Shown one piece after another: positions 32,388 to 43,991 of a DNA stretch of 64,000 nt (the stretch's first letter is position 1; each line of letters begins with the position of its first letter). This DNA is from Zygnema cylindricum (Eukaryota; Streptophyta; Zygnematophyceae; Zygnematales; Zygnemataceae): positions 157,329-221,328 of the forward strand of contig JBBHKE010000240.1 of NCBI GenBank assembly GCA_037447655.1, written 5' to 3'. The position numbers and the translations under genes were made by a program. The notes under the pieces were generated by a model. The model did not search any database, was not told the origin of the DNA, and saw only the letters and a list, made by a program, of their open reading frames with translations.

Positions 32388-33201
32388 CTTCGTCAACTGA
32401 GTTTATAGTTATGGCTGCTCAAAGTTAGCCTTTTATACAAGGTACTCTTTGGGAGAGAGGCGGCTACCTACCCAAAAATTCTAAGTCCTAGTCCCTCTCT
32501 AAACCCCTTCTACTAAAATACTGCGCCAATCACAGGATTGTACCGTACAGAAAAGTACACGCGCCGTAGTACTTTTTGTACGGCAACTGTACGACAAGAC
32601 CATACAGGTGATAGTTGTCACATCCAAACTTGTTATCATACGTTCCAGAGATTCCGTAACCCGTACGATGTGCCACGTGTTATATCGAGTGGTGAAGTCA
32701 GCAAACCGCCAAATTATCTTTTCCGCGATGCCGGTGCTTAACCACGGCTGTCCGATTTATATCGGCATTTAATGCAGACTGTCGAAACAAATGTCTGTAC
32801 TATTTTTTTCGTCTAGTACTTAAAGTACTAGTGTTTCTATGCCCTATATACCGTAATGGAGTTAAATGGAAAACCCTACGTGTAACTATTTAAATATCTA
32901 TCAAAACCTACATGTCCTAGCACTAGTTCTAGACTAAACGGACAAAGCTAACGGCTACGGGTTGTTTGACGGACAGTAGGTACCAGGATCATATCCTGGG
33001 TGTGTCAAATACCTTTTAAGTAAACCTACCATTATCTACTCTTGTCTCTCTGTTGATCTTAGGCTGCCATGGCTCTAGCTCCATCTCCAACCTTCAGTGA
33101 CTACAACAAGTGTGGGGACTTGGAGAAGGGAGTCAGAGGCAGACTGCCTTTGCTTTTTTTCCTATCATAAATAAAGACGTAGAAAATACTCAAATATCAA
33201 C
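32388..33201 (-). repeat. Copia LTR fragment, reversed, same type as the solo LTR
   Basis: Read on the minus strand it starts TGTTGATATTTGAG at 33201, like the solo LTR at 25336, and runs through the promoter zone. It ends at 32388 after CAACTGAG, missing the last few hundred bases including the LTR 3' end. On its other side the gypsy gag begins immediately. Both junctions lack duplications, so this is probably a rearrangement point. Confidence 0.88.
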
Positions 33202-34342
33202 ACTCTGCTGAAATGTACTTCCTCTCCAAAGTTATAGCAGTTAATTTTCTTCTGTTGTGCATACTCAAATGCCATATGACCACTTTTCTTATACATAGTG
33301 CATGTGGGAATGATAAGATTAGGTTTCTGAGCATTATTATTTTGTTTTGGACTCTTAATGTATCCCCCTCTATTATGAAATTTATTTCTTGCATTAACAC
33401 TCTGTCCACCTTTCTGATTTCCCTTGAAGATATTCTGCCTATTCATAAGACCTGCGTTCTGACCCTCTTCCACAAATTCCCCTTCACCCAATTCTGCTAC
33501 TTCATTCAAATTACCTCTGAGTGATCGAGTTTCCCGATTATACACCAACTGATCCTGTAATTCCAATGACTTATCTTGTAATTCCTTTAAATTAATAAAT
33601 TTTTGATGTTTCAGTTCTTATTCAGTATAGGATTCAGATAGTTTAAGAAATGCAATTTAGCCATTTCGTCCGTCAAACCTATGACGTGAATGCTCGATGA
33701 GTCAAATTCCATAATATAATCATTCACCGATTTAGTCTGTTTACAGTTAAGCCACTTTTTTTCTATTCTCGATTTATAGGTGACAAACAAGAAACACGAT
33801 TTGATCGCGGTCTTAAAAGCTTCCCAATCAGCATTATCAAGAATTAAATTTGACCTCTTCTAAGTGTAATACCAAACGTGAGCATCACCTTTTAGATAGC
33901 TAACAGCAAAAAAAGTGTAATCATCACGATAACAATTTGAAGATTCCAAATAATACTCCATATAAAAAATCGAAGCATCTAACTCATCAATCTTCTTACC
34001 ATTAAATGATGGTGCTTCACTGTTAGACAATTTCAGATCCCTTATCTTCTTAGGTCTATTGTGATCATCTTCCCTAAAACTGACATTTCTCTTACCACTC
34101 TCACCCTTAAGGTCATTATTATCATTTCTGGTGTGAATTGAATTAATTAGCTCATCCAATTTTTGAGTTGAAACATTTCCATTTTCCTTAATATCATTCA
34201 ATTCACTTTTCAACATATAAATTGTTTCATTCACATCGGTAGCATGATTATTAAATCTTTTGACTAATTTCACACTACATTTCTTCAACACACTCAAGGC
34301 ATTTTCCATTTCATGTTTCCATGCAGAATTTGCCATTATCAC
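33202..34342 (-). pseudogene. gypsy gag, broken
   Basis: The ATG at 34342 opens 160 codons (to 33860) with a gag-like helical N-terminal part. It contains the motif LSNSEAPSFNGKKIDELDASIFYMEYYL, typical of gag capsid starts (text before the FNG word), and GDAHVWYY. A stop or frameshift separates it from a second block, 33566 down to 33165. That block has a basic Asn/Gly-rich stretch and a degenerate zinc knuckle, CTMYKKSGHMAFEY, in which two metal-binding Cys are lost. The reading frame ends inside the copia LTR fragment. It cannot encode a working capsid protein. Confidence 0.8.
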
Positions 34343-35095
34343 ACAATAAAATCAAGCAATAAAAGATAGAGTATAATTATCCAAAAGAGTTTGCAGCTGA
34401 TTATGAAGGCGTCAAATTTCTCCAATCTAAGACTTCCTCTCTTTAACAAATCATTTGAAAGATGTCAAAATTTGAGAAATCAAATAATCATTAAAAGTAA
34501 GTGAGTGAAAATTCAATTTTCCCTAACATTGAAATAGAAAGGTAAAAAGCTTCCCCACAAATTTTGCAATAGCAAAGTTGAAAGCTCTGAATGGTGAAAT
34601 TCAACCACAATTTTTGCAAGTGCAAAATTCAAAGCAATCAAAGGTAACAATTTAAGAATTGAAAAGGTTTAAGTCATTTCTGGACTCCTTTGCTCTTGAA
34701 GAAGTAAAGTGCTCCACTTTCTTTCTCCTGCATTAGCAAATTTCCCATTTCCCACTACATCAAGATCGATTCAAATCTAATCCTCACATCCTCACCCTTC
34801 GTGGCTTTAAGCCCCTTCTCTACATATGAATCATTGCTAGGAGAAGGCAAGTTTGTTAGGCATTTAGGTAATTGGAGTGAGTTTCAGCGGTGGCTACGTT
34901 GCCCTCCCACCTTAGTAATTAGGACCTAAACACGCCTCACATCTAACCAGCGACAACTGGCAGTGTGATCACTTAGTTTCCCTCCAATCCCCGACCACTC
35001 CACATTGTGGTTTTACCGACACAGTTTAGAGCACCCTCACCGGTAACGGCAGCCGATATTCAAGTGAGCAAACTTCTTATTGGTTTCTAACCAAA

Positions 35096-35107
35096 GCTTT
35101 GATACAA
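35096..35107 (-). other. gypsy primer-binding site (initiator tRNA-Met type)
   Basis: On the minus strand TTGTATCAAAGC, two bases after the LTR end, resembles the usual plant site TGGTATCAGAGC (two mismatches). It pairs with the tRNA 3' end, in contrast to the internal site used by the copia family 1 elements. Confidence 0.6.
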
Positions 35108-35109
35108 TA

Positions 35110-36733
35110 TGCAATAAGATCTCCTACCTCCCAAAAAATCCCATTACTACAACCAATTTCAACCACACATTCCACACATTGGATAATACACATCCACATT
35201 GAAAAGCACTCACATAAGGATAAACTTTAAATTAGAAGATGCTTCTGTCTACATAACATTAGCTTGGTCTCTTGCCCTCGTGGCTCAACCCTTGTTTTTA
35301 AAGTGATTTCCACTACTCTCCACTCTTATTAATTCTATCTCTTAACTACTAAAACACTACTTAGTTTGTAAGAGATTTAAGTGCAAAAATGCCATTGCTC
35401 CAATTTGGTTTGAATCGCTCAAGACCAAGATCAATCAAAATTTCCATAATATTTTCCAAAGGAAAAGATGTTGAATTTTTTCTTAGACTTCACCATTTAT
35501 CCATTATCGCCCTGAACTAGCCAGGCCAAAGTCAACGCTCCGTTTGAAAAGGTTTTACTTGGGCCAATCTTTGATTAGCAAGAACTCCAACTGACCGATG
35601 CAAAAGCGTGTGAAATCTCTCACTAACTACGTAGCATTTTCTAACCAATCAAACACTAAATTTTACTACGTAACATTTACGTGCAAAAATGCACGCGAAT
35701 TGAAACGCGACTTTTCACGTTCGGCGTCACAAAGTTTACACGCGAAACTACCTCCGAAATTTACAAATTTTAACTTATGACGTTTCGTACTAAAAGTTGT
35801 ACGAAACGAACCATCATATATACTAAAGGACTATTAGTACTTTATACAAGTACGCCTGAAATTCTGCGGCTACTTTTGACCCTTAACCCGTTTGAATGAT
35901 ACACACTTGTTATATTGACCTCGCGCTGTCTGCTAAATACACTAATCACTATATCTTTTAAAATACAACTCCAAATCGTGCGATTCTTTCGCGGACGTCT
36001 ACCAAATTCAAAAAATAAATATTCGTAACACTTAAATACCCTTTTAATAACAAGTTCGATCCACTATTACTGTTACAATCAGTCATAATTTCCACAAACT
36101 TTTCCAAAAGAAAAGATGTTTACTCTTCTATTAGACTTCACTATTTATCCATCATCGCCCTGGACTAGCCAGGCCATAGTCAACGCTCCGTTCAAAAGGT
36201 TTTACTTGGGCCAATCATTGATCAGTAAGGACTCAGATTGACCAATGCAAAAACGTGCGAAATCTCTTACTAACTAGGTAGCATTTAGCAACCAATCTAA
36301 CGATATGTTTCAATATATAACATTTACGTGCAAAAGTCGCGCCAAACGAAACACGACTTCGCACGAACGTGCGTCGCTAATTTTGCACGCGAAACAACCT
36401 ACGAAATTCTAATAAGTGAAAGTGATGTTTCGTACTAAAAATTGTACAAAACGAACCACAGTGCGCACTAAACAACTAAATGTTTCATTAGTACTTTATG
36501 AAACGTACAAGCAAAATTTCGGTACTAATTTGACCCTTAAACCGTTTTAATGATACCTACTTGTTAGTTTGACCCCGAGCTGTCACCTAAATACACCCAT
36601 CGCTATATCTTTTGAATTAAAACTCCAAATCGCGCGATTCTTTCGCGGATGTCTACCAAATTCATAACTTTATATTCCTAACCCTTAAATACCCATTTAC
36701 AACCTAGTTCGATCCATTATTACAGTTATATCA
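35110..36733 (-). repeat. gypsy LTR, shared between two internal regions, with internal tandem repeat
   Basis: On the minus strand it starts TGATATAACTGTAATAATGG at 36733, after the purine-rich tract ACGAGGGGA, and ends GATCTTATTGCA at 35110. It is 1,624 bp. It contains two diverged tandem copies of about 640 bp (about 35443-36072 and 36088-36725), recognisable by CCTGAACTAGCCAGGCC / CCTGGACTAGCCAGGCC. It is the 3' LTR of the pol block at 36734-39420 and the 5' LTR of the gag block at 33202-34342. Confidence 0.8.
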
Positions 36734-39700
36734 TCCCCTCGTTATTTTTAACTACGTCAGCTAAAACACATTTTATTATCAAGACGGGACTTCTTTATTA
36801 TTATCCCTCCAATACCTTTGAAAAAAATCAGAATTTTTATCCTCTAAAGTCAACTCATCTTGTGGCCTTCTTAGATAATGCACTTGGCAGAATATAGTAT
36901 AGCGGACCTTGTATTGTTTACCAACCCAATCTATTACCTATCGGTGGACTTTAAGTTCTATAATTATCGAAGGATCCAATTCCAATTCTTTTTCAGTTGG
37001 TCAAAGATTTGCTTGTTTCAACTGATTGATGTGTATCAATGGATGAATTTTTGTTGAAGGCGGATAGTCCAATCTGGTAGCAACTGACAAAATCATCTCG
37101 ATTACAATAAATGGTCCAATGTACTTAGGAGCGAATTTTCTTGTAGGATCCGATTGTCCATCAATCTTGCACTTGTAATGAGTTGTAGATATCCAGACCT
37201 GGTCACCTGCACTTACCACCCAATCACCCCGTTTGCGGCTAGCATTTAATTCTTGCCTCCTTTGTGCCTCCACTAATGCATCACGGTCTGTTTTCCAAAC
37301 TAATTCAATGTATTCCCTAATTTCTGTTCCGGAAATTCTATTCTCTTAAGTGACCGCTGTCACTAAGTCTTATGCTTCTCACAACAACAAAAAAATGATC
37401 TTTATCATAACCATTTATCACAACATCTAAAAGTAATTCATTTGAACTATGGCATTTATTTCAAAACATCTACTTAAAAGATCTATTACTATATTTGTTT
37501 TTCAAGGAATGTGTTTGACGTTAAATTTGAAATATGTAAGTTTTTCAATCAGCCTAACTTGTCTGCCTCTCATGCTCTATGCCTCACTTAATCTTTGTAA
37601 ATAGGAAAGTGTCTTATTGTCACAATGAACCGTGAATTATTTATTAGGAAAATAACAACATCATTTCGCCAATGCATGAACAATTGCAAAATTTTTTTTT
37701 TCCTGTGCTGGGTAGTTGTTTTCAGCATCATTGAATTTCCTGGACTAAAAAGTAATATATGAAAATGTTTGCCGACTTTTTGACTTATGACTACACATAG
37801 ACCTTTATCAGATGCATCTAGAGTGACCAAAACTGCTAATTCTCGAGCAAGATCGGAATACACCCGTGTAGGGGCAGAGGTCAACTTCGCTTTTAGTTTT
37901 TCAAAAGCTCTCTCTTGATTGGCTCCCCACCCAAAAGTCTCCTTCTCCCGTAGAAAATCTTGTCAAAAGTGCGGCAATCATACTGAAGTTATTGATAAAT
38001 TTTCTAAAACAAGTGGCATCCCAAAAATGATCTAACTTCTGTAACATTAGCGGGTTGCTTCCGATTTTGGATTGCAGTAATCTTTGATGGATCTGTTTTA
38101 ACACCTTCATGCCTAACTATATGTCCCAAAAATAATTGTTCGTTTTAAAAAAATTGGATTTTGACAATTTTCCATATAATTTTCTTTCCCTTAACCTTTC
38201 TAACAATTTCCATAAATGAGTTTCATGTTGTTTTTTAGATTTACTATAGATTAAAATATCATCTTTAAATACTTGAACAAACTCATCTATATAATTTGAA
38301 AAGGTTTAGTTCATTAATCTTTGGTAAGTGGGCGGTGCATTTGTTAAGCCAAATGGCATTACTATCCATTCAAAATGACCAACCCTAGTTCTAAAAGTAG
38401 TTTTATCAACATCCTCCATTCTAATTGGCACCTAATTGAAGTTACTACGCACATCAATTAAACAAAAACTTTAGCACCCTTTAAACAATCTGTCAAATCA
38501 AAAATTAAATGTACCGAATACTTATCAATCACCGTAATCTTGTTTAGACTACGATAATTGCCACACATTCTCAAAGTTCCATCTTTCTTTTTGACAAATT
38601 GAAATGGTGCTCTGTAAGGTGAATTGCTGGGCTGAATATGTCCTTTCTCCAGAAGCTCTTTGATTTTTTCTTTAACTCCTCCTCCTCAAAAAAACTGTGC
38701 TTATATATTCTTGTGACAAGAGGATTACATCCAGGTTCAAGGTTAATAACATGTTCCACATCTCGGGAAGGTGGCCTCCCTGAGGGTAACTCACTTAGGA
38801 AAACATCTCGAAATTCAAATATCAAATTTTTAACAGCAACATCAGATGTATTAATGTCAGTTAAGAAATCATATTTTTTTTTTTCAAGATTTTTAGTGGT
38901 GTGTGATTTAGGAATAACGTTAATCTTAGTCTTTTCTCCCCCGCTTTCATCAGTAACTGCCTCAATTACTAATAACAAGAAAGCATGATTTGTTTTATCA
39001 TTTAAATTCTTTTTAAATTATTTAGCAGAAATCAAACCTTCCACTCCCAATTTGGTTAAGTTATTTATATGATTTTTATGTAACTTCTTCGAAGGTAATG
39101 CTTGCAAAACGTTCCAGCCATTTTCAGACTTCACTCTCAAGGTGTTAGTATCCCTATTAATTTGAGGGTTATGTTCTGTTAACCAGGGCTTTCCCAGTAT
39201 TAGCTCCTCACTACCCAGATTCATTATTTCACACACAACTTTCATTTTATGACCTTACATATCAACTTCTATTGTGTCAATTTGTAAATCTAATGCGGAC
39301 TTATTACCATTTGCTACCTGAACATGCAAAGATTTTCCCTTATGATTGTAAGATTTTTTTTTTCCTCTACAAACTTATGTGAAATAAATTTATGTGTAGC
39401 ATCTGAATCTATCATAACTCTCTATGGTTTTCGTTCCACTAAAGACTCTTATCTAATCATACTCTGTGTGGTGACTTCGTTTCTTAACTGTCCTAACATA
39501 GGTCTGTTGTTGAGAGTTTCATCAGAAGGATTGTTCAAACTGTGGAGTGTACATCATTATAAATTCAACTATCCCAGCTTTCTATTCATTAGCTTGCCCT
39601 TCTGAGTTAACTCGTTATCCTCTAGATCTGGTCGACTCTACTAAGGACTTTCAGCTAGTCTTTTCCGTTTCCCACCTCTTGGGCTTTCTGTTCAGCTAGG

Positions 39701-40172
39701 TATAATGCAATATCTTCCTGAAGACCGTCATTGACATCAACTGTTTTAAAATATCCCATATCTATATAAACCTTAGCGTAATGATCTGGACCTTCGCATT
39801 TAAATCAAGTGACTTTTTTTTTCGGTTTTGTGCTCTCTCTGCTGAAACGTCCCTCCTCTCCAGAGTTATAATAGTTAATTTTCTTCAGTTGTGCACACTA
39901 AAATGCCCTATGGCCTATTTTAAGATAGATAGTGCATGTGGGAATGCTAAGATTGGGTTTTCATAGCATTAGTATTTGGTTTAAGACTCTTAATATATCC
40001 CCCTATATTGTTAAATTTGTCTTATGCATTAACACTCTCTCCACCTCTCTGATTTCCCCTAAAAATAGCATTTATCTTAGTACTCTCATCTTTTTAGTTA
40101 TTAACATCATTTCTTGTGTGAACTAAAATAATTAGCTCATCGAAATTTTAATTTGAAACATTTCCATTTTCC
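36734..40172 (-). mobile_element. Ty3/gypsy internal region, 3' part (gag remnant and pol)
   Basis: On the minus strand: a gag remnant (40172 to about 39640), protease, RT, RNase H and the integrase C-terminus, followed by the LTR at 36733. At its upstream end it is fused to an rRNA fragment within gag, at the shared bases TTA near 40173. Confidence 0.88.
37001..39420 (-). pseudogene. gypsy pol, broken, integrase core missing
   Basis: Minus-strand blocks in order: a retropepsin with MIDSDATHKFIS (the usual DSGA has become DSDA) followed by ILGKPWLTEHNP; an RT lead region with LPSGRPPSRDVEHVINLEPG; an RT core with [23 protein letters not shown] and the catalytic FKDDILIYSKS; RNase H with LDASDKGL (37884-37588); and an integrase C-terminus with FAPKYIGPF and HPLIHINQLKQ (37273-37001). 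Only about 300 bp lie between RNase H and the integrase C-terminus, so the zinc finger and catalytic core are deleted. Stops and frameshifts are frequent, including one at an A-run near 39355. Confidence 0.88.
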
Positions 40173-40493
40173 TTAGCAGATATGCCGCCCCAGCCAAACT
40201 CCCCACCTGACAATGTTTTCCACCTGGATCGACATACGTCTTTATGCTAGAAGCAGGGCAGAGCCCCGCCTCCACCTTATGGAATAAGTAAAATAAAGTT
40301 AAAAGTAGTGGTATTTCACTTGCGGCAAAGCCTCCCTCTTATGCTACACCTTTTAAGTCATTTCACAAAGTCAGACTAGAGTCAAGCTCAACAAGGTCTT
40401 CTTTCCCCGCTGATTCTTCCAAGCCCGTATCCTTGGCTATGGTTTCGCTAGATAGTAGATAGGGACAGTGGGAATCTTGTTAATCCATTCATA

Positions 40494-40530
<37 letters not shown>

Positions 40531-40531
40531 C

Positions 40532-40570
<39 letters not shown>

Positions 40571-40586
40571 GTTGAATTTCTTCACT

Positions 40587-40620
<34 letters not shown>

Positions 40621-41139
40621 CGTCAACATCCGTTGGGACCATCGCAATGTTTTGTTTTAATTAAACAATCGGATTCCCCTTGTCCGTACCAGTTCTGAGG
40701 TGGCTGATCACTTCCTAGGGAAGGTCCCGAAGGACTTTCTGCGCCTGTCGGCCGGTCAACACGCGATCGTCCGCCCTCGCCACGTTAGCAGCTCGAGCAG
40801 ACCTCAAACAACCTATTGCGTCGAAGCGTAGACCCCTAGGCCCAGCCCTTAGAGCCAGCCCTTTTCTCGAAGTTACGGATCTATTTTGCCGACTTCCCTT
40901 ACCTACATTGTTTTATCGACGTGAGGCTATTCACCTTGGAGACCTGATGCATTTATGAGTATGACCGGGCGTGAACAGTATTCGCTCCTCCACATTTTCA
41001 AGGGCCGTCAGGGGCGCAGCGGATACCGCAAAACGTGTGATGCTTTACTAGCTGCTAGACCGTATCTCCGGGTAATCCGTTTTAAGGGTGAGCGAGCTGT
41101 TAAATAGAAAAGAGAACTCTTCACGAAGCCCCTGCCGGC
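40173..41139 (-). rRNA. 25S rRNA fragment, antisense, pseudogene
   Basis: The reverse complement matches conserved nuclear large-subunit rRNA text. Near the start it has GAGTTCTCTTTTCTATTTAA; further on GGTCTCCAAGGTGAATAG, GGTACGGACAAGGGGAAT, TTGAATGTCAAAG-type text and GTAGCCAAATGCCTCGTC (the R2 target region, unoccupied). It ends with GACATTGTCAGGTGGGGAGT and GGGGCGGCATATCTGC. About 965 bp of the middle to 3' half are present. Many differences from the conserved sequence are C-to-T or G-to-A, so it is a decayed nuclear copy and not a working gene. It is joined to gypsy gag on one side and to a copia LTR on the other. Confidence 0.9.
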
Positions 41140-42367
41140 TGAAACTCTGAGACCTCCATTGGCCCTCAGAGTATGCAGATCTAAAAGAAGCTAATCTAGA
41201 TAGTGCCGACTCCAAGTTAATATAAACCCGAATGACTGACCCCTTCACAGTCATAATCCCAATATAGATTCACCCCTGTGAAATAACACTTTCTGTGGGC
41301 TCAGTTCCACCACAGAATGCAAAGTTTGAATATGAGATTTGGACACATTCACCCACTTTGACTTTCCCTTATAAATGCAACAACCCTGGCAGACAAAAAC
41401 TCTGACCGACCACACCCCTGTGTAGGCTGGACTCCCCTGAGAACGGTGCAAAAAGAATCACTGAAAATGGTCAAGTAAATTTATAGTTATGGCTAGCCAA
41501 AGTTTGCCATTTATACAGAGTGCTCTCTGGGAGAGGCAGCTGCCTACCCAAAATTTTCTAAGTCCTATTCCCTCTCTAAAACTCTATCTACTGAAGTACG
41601 GCACCAATCAAATTACTGTGTCGTACAGAAAAGTACAGGTGTCGGTGTACTTTATGTACGGCCGTTGTACGACATGGCCAAAATGTCGACACGTGTCAAA
41701 TCAGGATTAGTTCATGTAATCTCCGGAATTCCCGTAGTCCAATGTTATCACGCCACGTGTCATCTGACGTGGCAAAGACCGTAAAACGCCAAAAATGCCT
41801 TTTCTGTGATCGCGGCGCGTATCGTGGCCGTCTGATCAAAACCGGCTATAATCCTAGCCGCTGAAATTCGACGCGCGGTATTTGTTTCGCTATCGAAACA
41901 AATGCGCGGTATTTGTTTCGCTATCGAAACAAATGCGCGGTATCCGTTCTGTCCACATACCGTACTTCGTACTAAATCAAACTGTATCTATGTACTAAGT
42001 ATCTATTAGCCGTTAAATGGTTTTTCGCACGTATACATATTTAAATAACTATCAAACTATATGCTACCTAACACTACCGCTAGACTAAACGGCTAAGGCT
42101 ACCGGCTATTTCCTGTCTGTCGGCGGGTAGGTACAAGGATCAAATCCTGTCGCTGGCACATAACTTTTACTTAAATAAATAAACCCTAATATAAATTTCC
42201 CGTAAACCTCAGGATAGCCAAGGTAGCCATGGCTCTAGCTTCCTCTCCAATTTCTCAGTGACTGCGACAAGTTTGAGAGTTGGAGAGAGAAGTTAGAGAT
42301 AGACTGCCTCGACTTCTATATTTCTTTTCAGACCTAGAAAATACTAATAAAACCATTAGTTTCTACA
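41140..42367 (-). repeat. Copia family 1-like LTR, reversed, no target duplication
   Basis: On the minus strand it starts TGTAGAAACTAATGG at 42367 and ends ATGGAGGTCTCAGAGTTTCA at 41140, so both ends are complete (1,228 bp). Flanking bases are CCGGC (rRNA) and ATGTG (gypsy LTR) and do not match. It carries two tandem copies of the ATTTGTTTCG/CGAAACAAAT hairpin at 41880-41934. A solo LTR whose outer flanks come from different repeats implies ectopic recombination. Confidence 0.9.
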
Positions 42368-42775
42368 ATGTGGATGTGTATTTTCCAACGTGTGGAATGT
42401 GTGGTTGAAATTGGTTGTAGTAATGGGATTTTCTGAGAGGTAGGAGATCTTATTACACTAATCTTGGTCTTGAGCGATAAAAACCAAATTGGAACAATGG
42501 CATTTTTGCAATGAAATCTCTTACAAACTAAGTAGTGTTTTAGTAGTTAAGCGATAGATTTATTAAGAGTGGAGAGTAGTAGAAAACACTTTAAAAAGAA
42601 TGGTTGAGCCTCGAGGGCAAGAGACCAAGCTAATGTTATGTCGACAGAACTTCTTCTAATTTAAAGTTTATCCTTATGTGAGTGCTTTCCAATGTGGATG
42701 TGTGTTTTCCAATGTGTGGAATGTGTGGTTGAAATTGGTTGTAATAATGGAATTTTCTGAAAGGTAGGAGATCTT
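42368..42775 (+). repeat. gypsy LTR fragments, sense orientation
   Basis: 42368-42457 and 42690-42775 both match the 3' end of the gypsy LTR (reverse complement of about 35110-35200) and end GATCTTATTACA / GATCTTGTTACA. 42460-42690 matches the LTR part next to that end (reverse complement of about 35200-35430). No primer-binding site or gag follows, so it is a truncated solo LTR with a partial second LTR end. Confidence 0.75.
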
Positions 42776-43988
42776 GTTACATTATATAACCGTATTAATG
42801 TTTAACTTTTGTAAGTGCTTACTTTTTACCTATACAAATTATGCCATTATGATTCAATTGCAAAGTACTTTACGCGAAGTAAAAGAAGCGTCAAAGGGAT
42901 GTCCTCCAGCTAAGATTTTTTCGTTCGCCTCTTGTCGATTTGAATACACCCTGTACGAAGGCACGTGGCATTTAGTAAATGTTCGGTTGAAATCGCTCTT
43001 ACGCGCATGGATTTTATTTTTTTTCAAGTGAACCTATAGACACGTTCACAGTGTGTTTGGGCAAGTATCCTCCTAGGGATACTTGATGAGACTTGCCACA
43101 CACTGGACAAAAGGAGCGTTTGCTTCGAAAACTCGAAATCGGACGGTCGTAATTTTCGCCCAAAAGTTTGAATAATCTTTACGAACCTCCAGTAAACATG
43201 TTTTATATAAAAAATAAAATACAGTATGGCTTAGTACGTGAAGGTACTTTTCCCAATAAACAACGCCACTTTTTGCCTGATAGAGCATGATGTGTTGACG
43301 TTCCATCACGTAGAGCGTGTAAACCACGTGTTCTAAATTGAGTGGCACCACGTAAGCTACGATCCGATATCGAATATCCTTCATATTTTTCACCACAGAC
43401 AAATTTCACTTTAATTCTTCATTTGTGTAACATGTACCTGCGTTACTAAGACAAAATACGACAAAACATTTTTACTTTTTGCAAACACTAGTCTTCTACG
43501 CCAGCTAATTTTGTAGGGTTTTTGTTTTCGAACATGACGAAAATCCTTTGGCGGAAATAGTGTGACGAAAGAGCGTTGCCACAAATAGCGCGACGAAAGA
43601 CCGTTTGGAGATTACTTTTTTTATTTTCAATTGTATTTTGAAAGGTACATACCATTTGCAAATATTGTGATTTTTCGTTGGTTGTCCATCGTGACATGTA
43701 GCTTGATAGTCTTACGTGTCGCAATTCATTTTTTTATGTAGCTGACAACCCACTTGTTACAACAACGTTGTCACTTACAAAGAAAAATGAAGCGAACACC
43801 TCGCGAATGAATATCCAACGGTCAGTATTACCTCCCAGACCTTCTGAGAGTATTGGCAAGATTCTCTGAAATGTTGTTTCGCATATAAAAACAAAATAAG
43901 CGGTGCAGTTTATTACGGATAGGTGCGGGTTTCTGTAAACGTCCTCACTTTTTTTGACTGATGGAACTTGACCCTAAGTCTGTATGCG
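42776..43988. other. Intergenic DNA with dispersed repeat relics
   Basis: 42800-43080 resembles 7860-8140, and 43075-43300 resembles 21335-21575. No gene recognised. Confidence 0.45.
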
Positions 43989-43991
43989 TTA

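Larger units (their letters stand above)
33202..35109 (-). mobile_element. Ty3/gypsy internal region, 5' part (leader and gag), truncated
   Basis: On the minus strand, from the LTR end at 35110: a primer-binding site, an untranslated leader of about 750 bp and gag, then truncation at 33202 by a copia LTR. The matching gag part of a second copy lies at about 39830-40172. Confidence 0.88.

Noticed and set aside
40520-40560. R2-type insertion at the rRNA target site
   Set aside because: The conserved target text around GTAGCCAAATGCC is uninterrupted here. The non-LTR element at 47-52 kb is not flanked by rRNA.
40173-41139. Functional 25S rRNA gene
   Set aside because: Only a middle-to-3' fragment is present, with many substitutions and joins to transposons at both ends.
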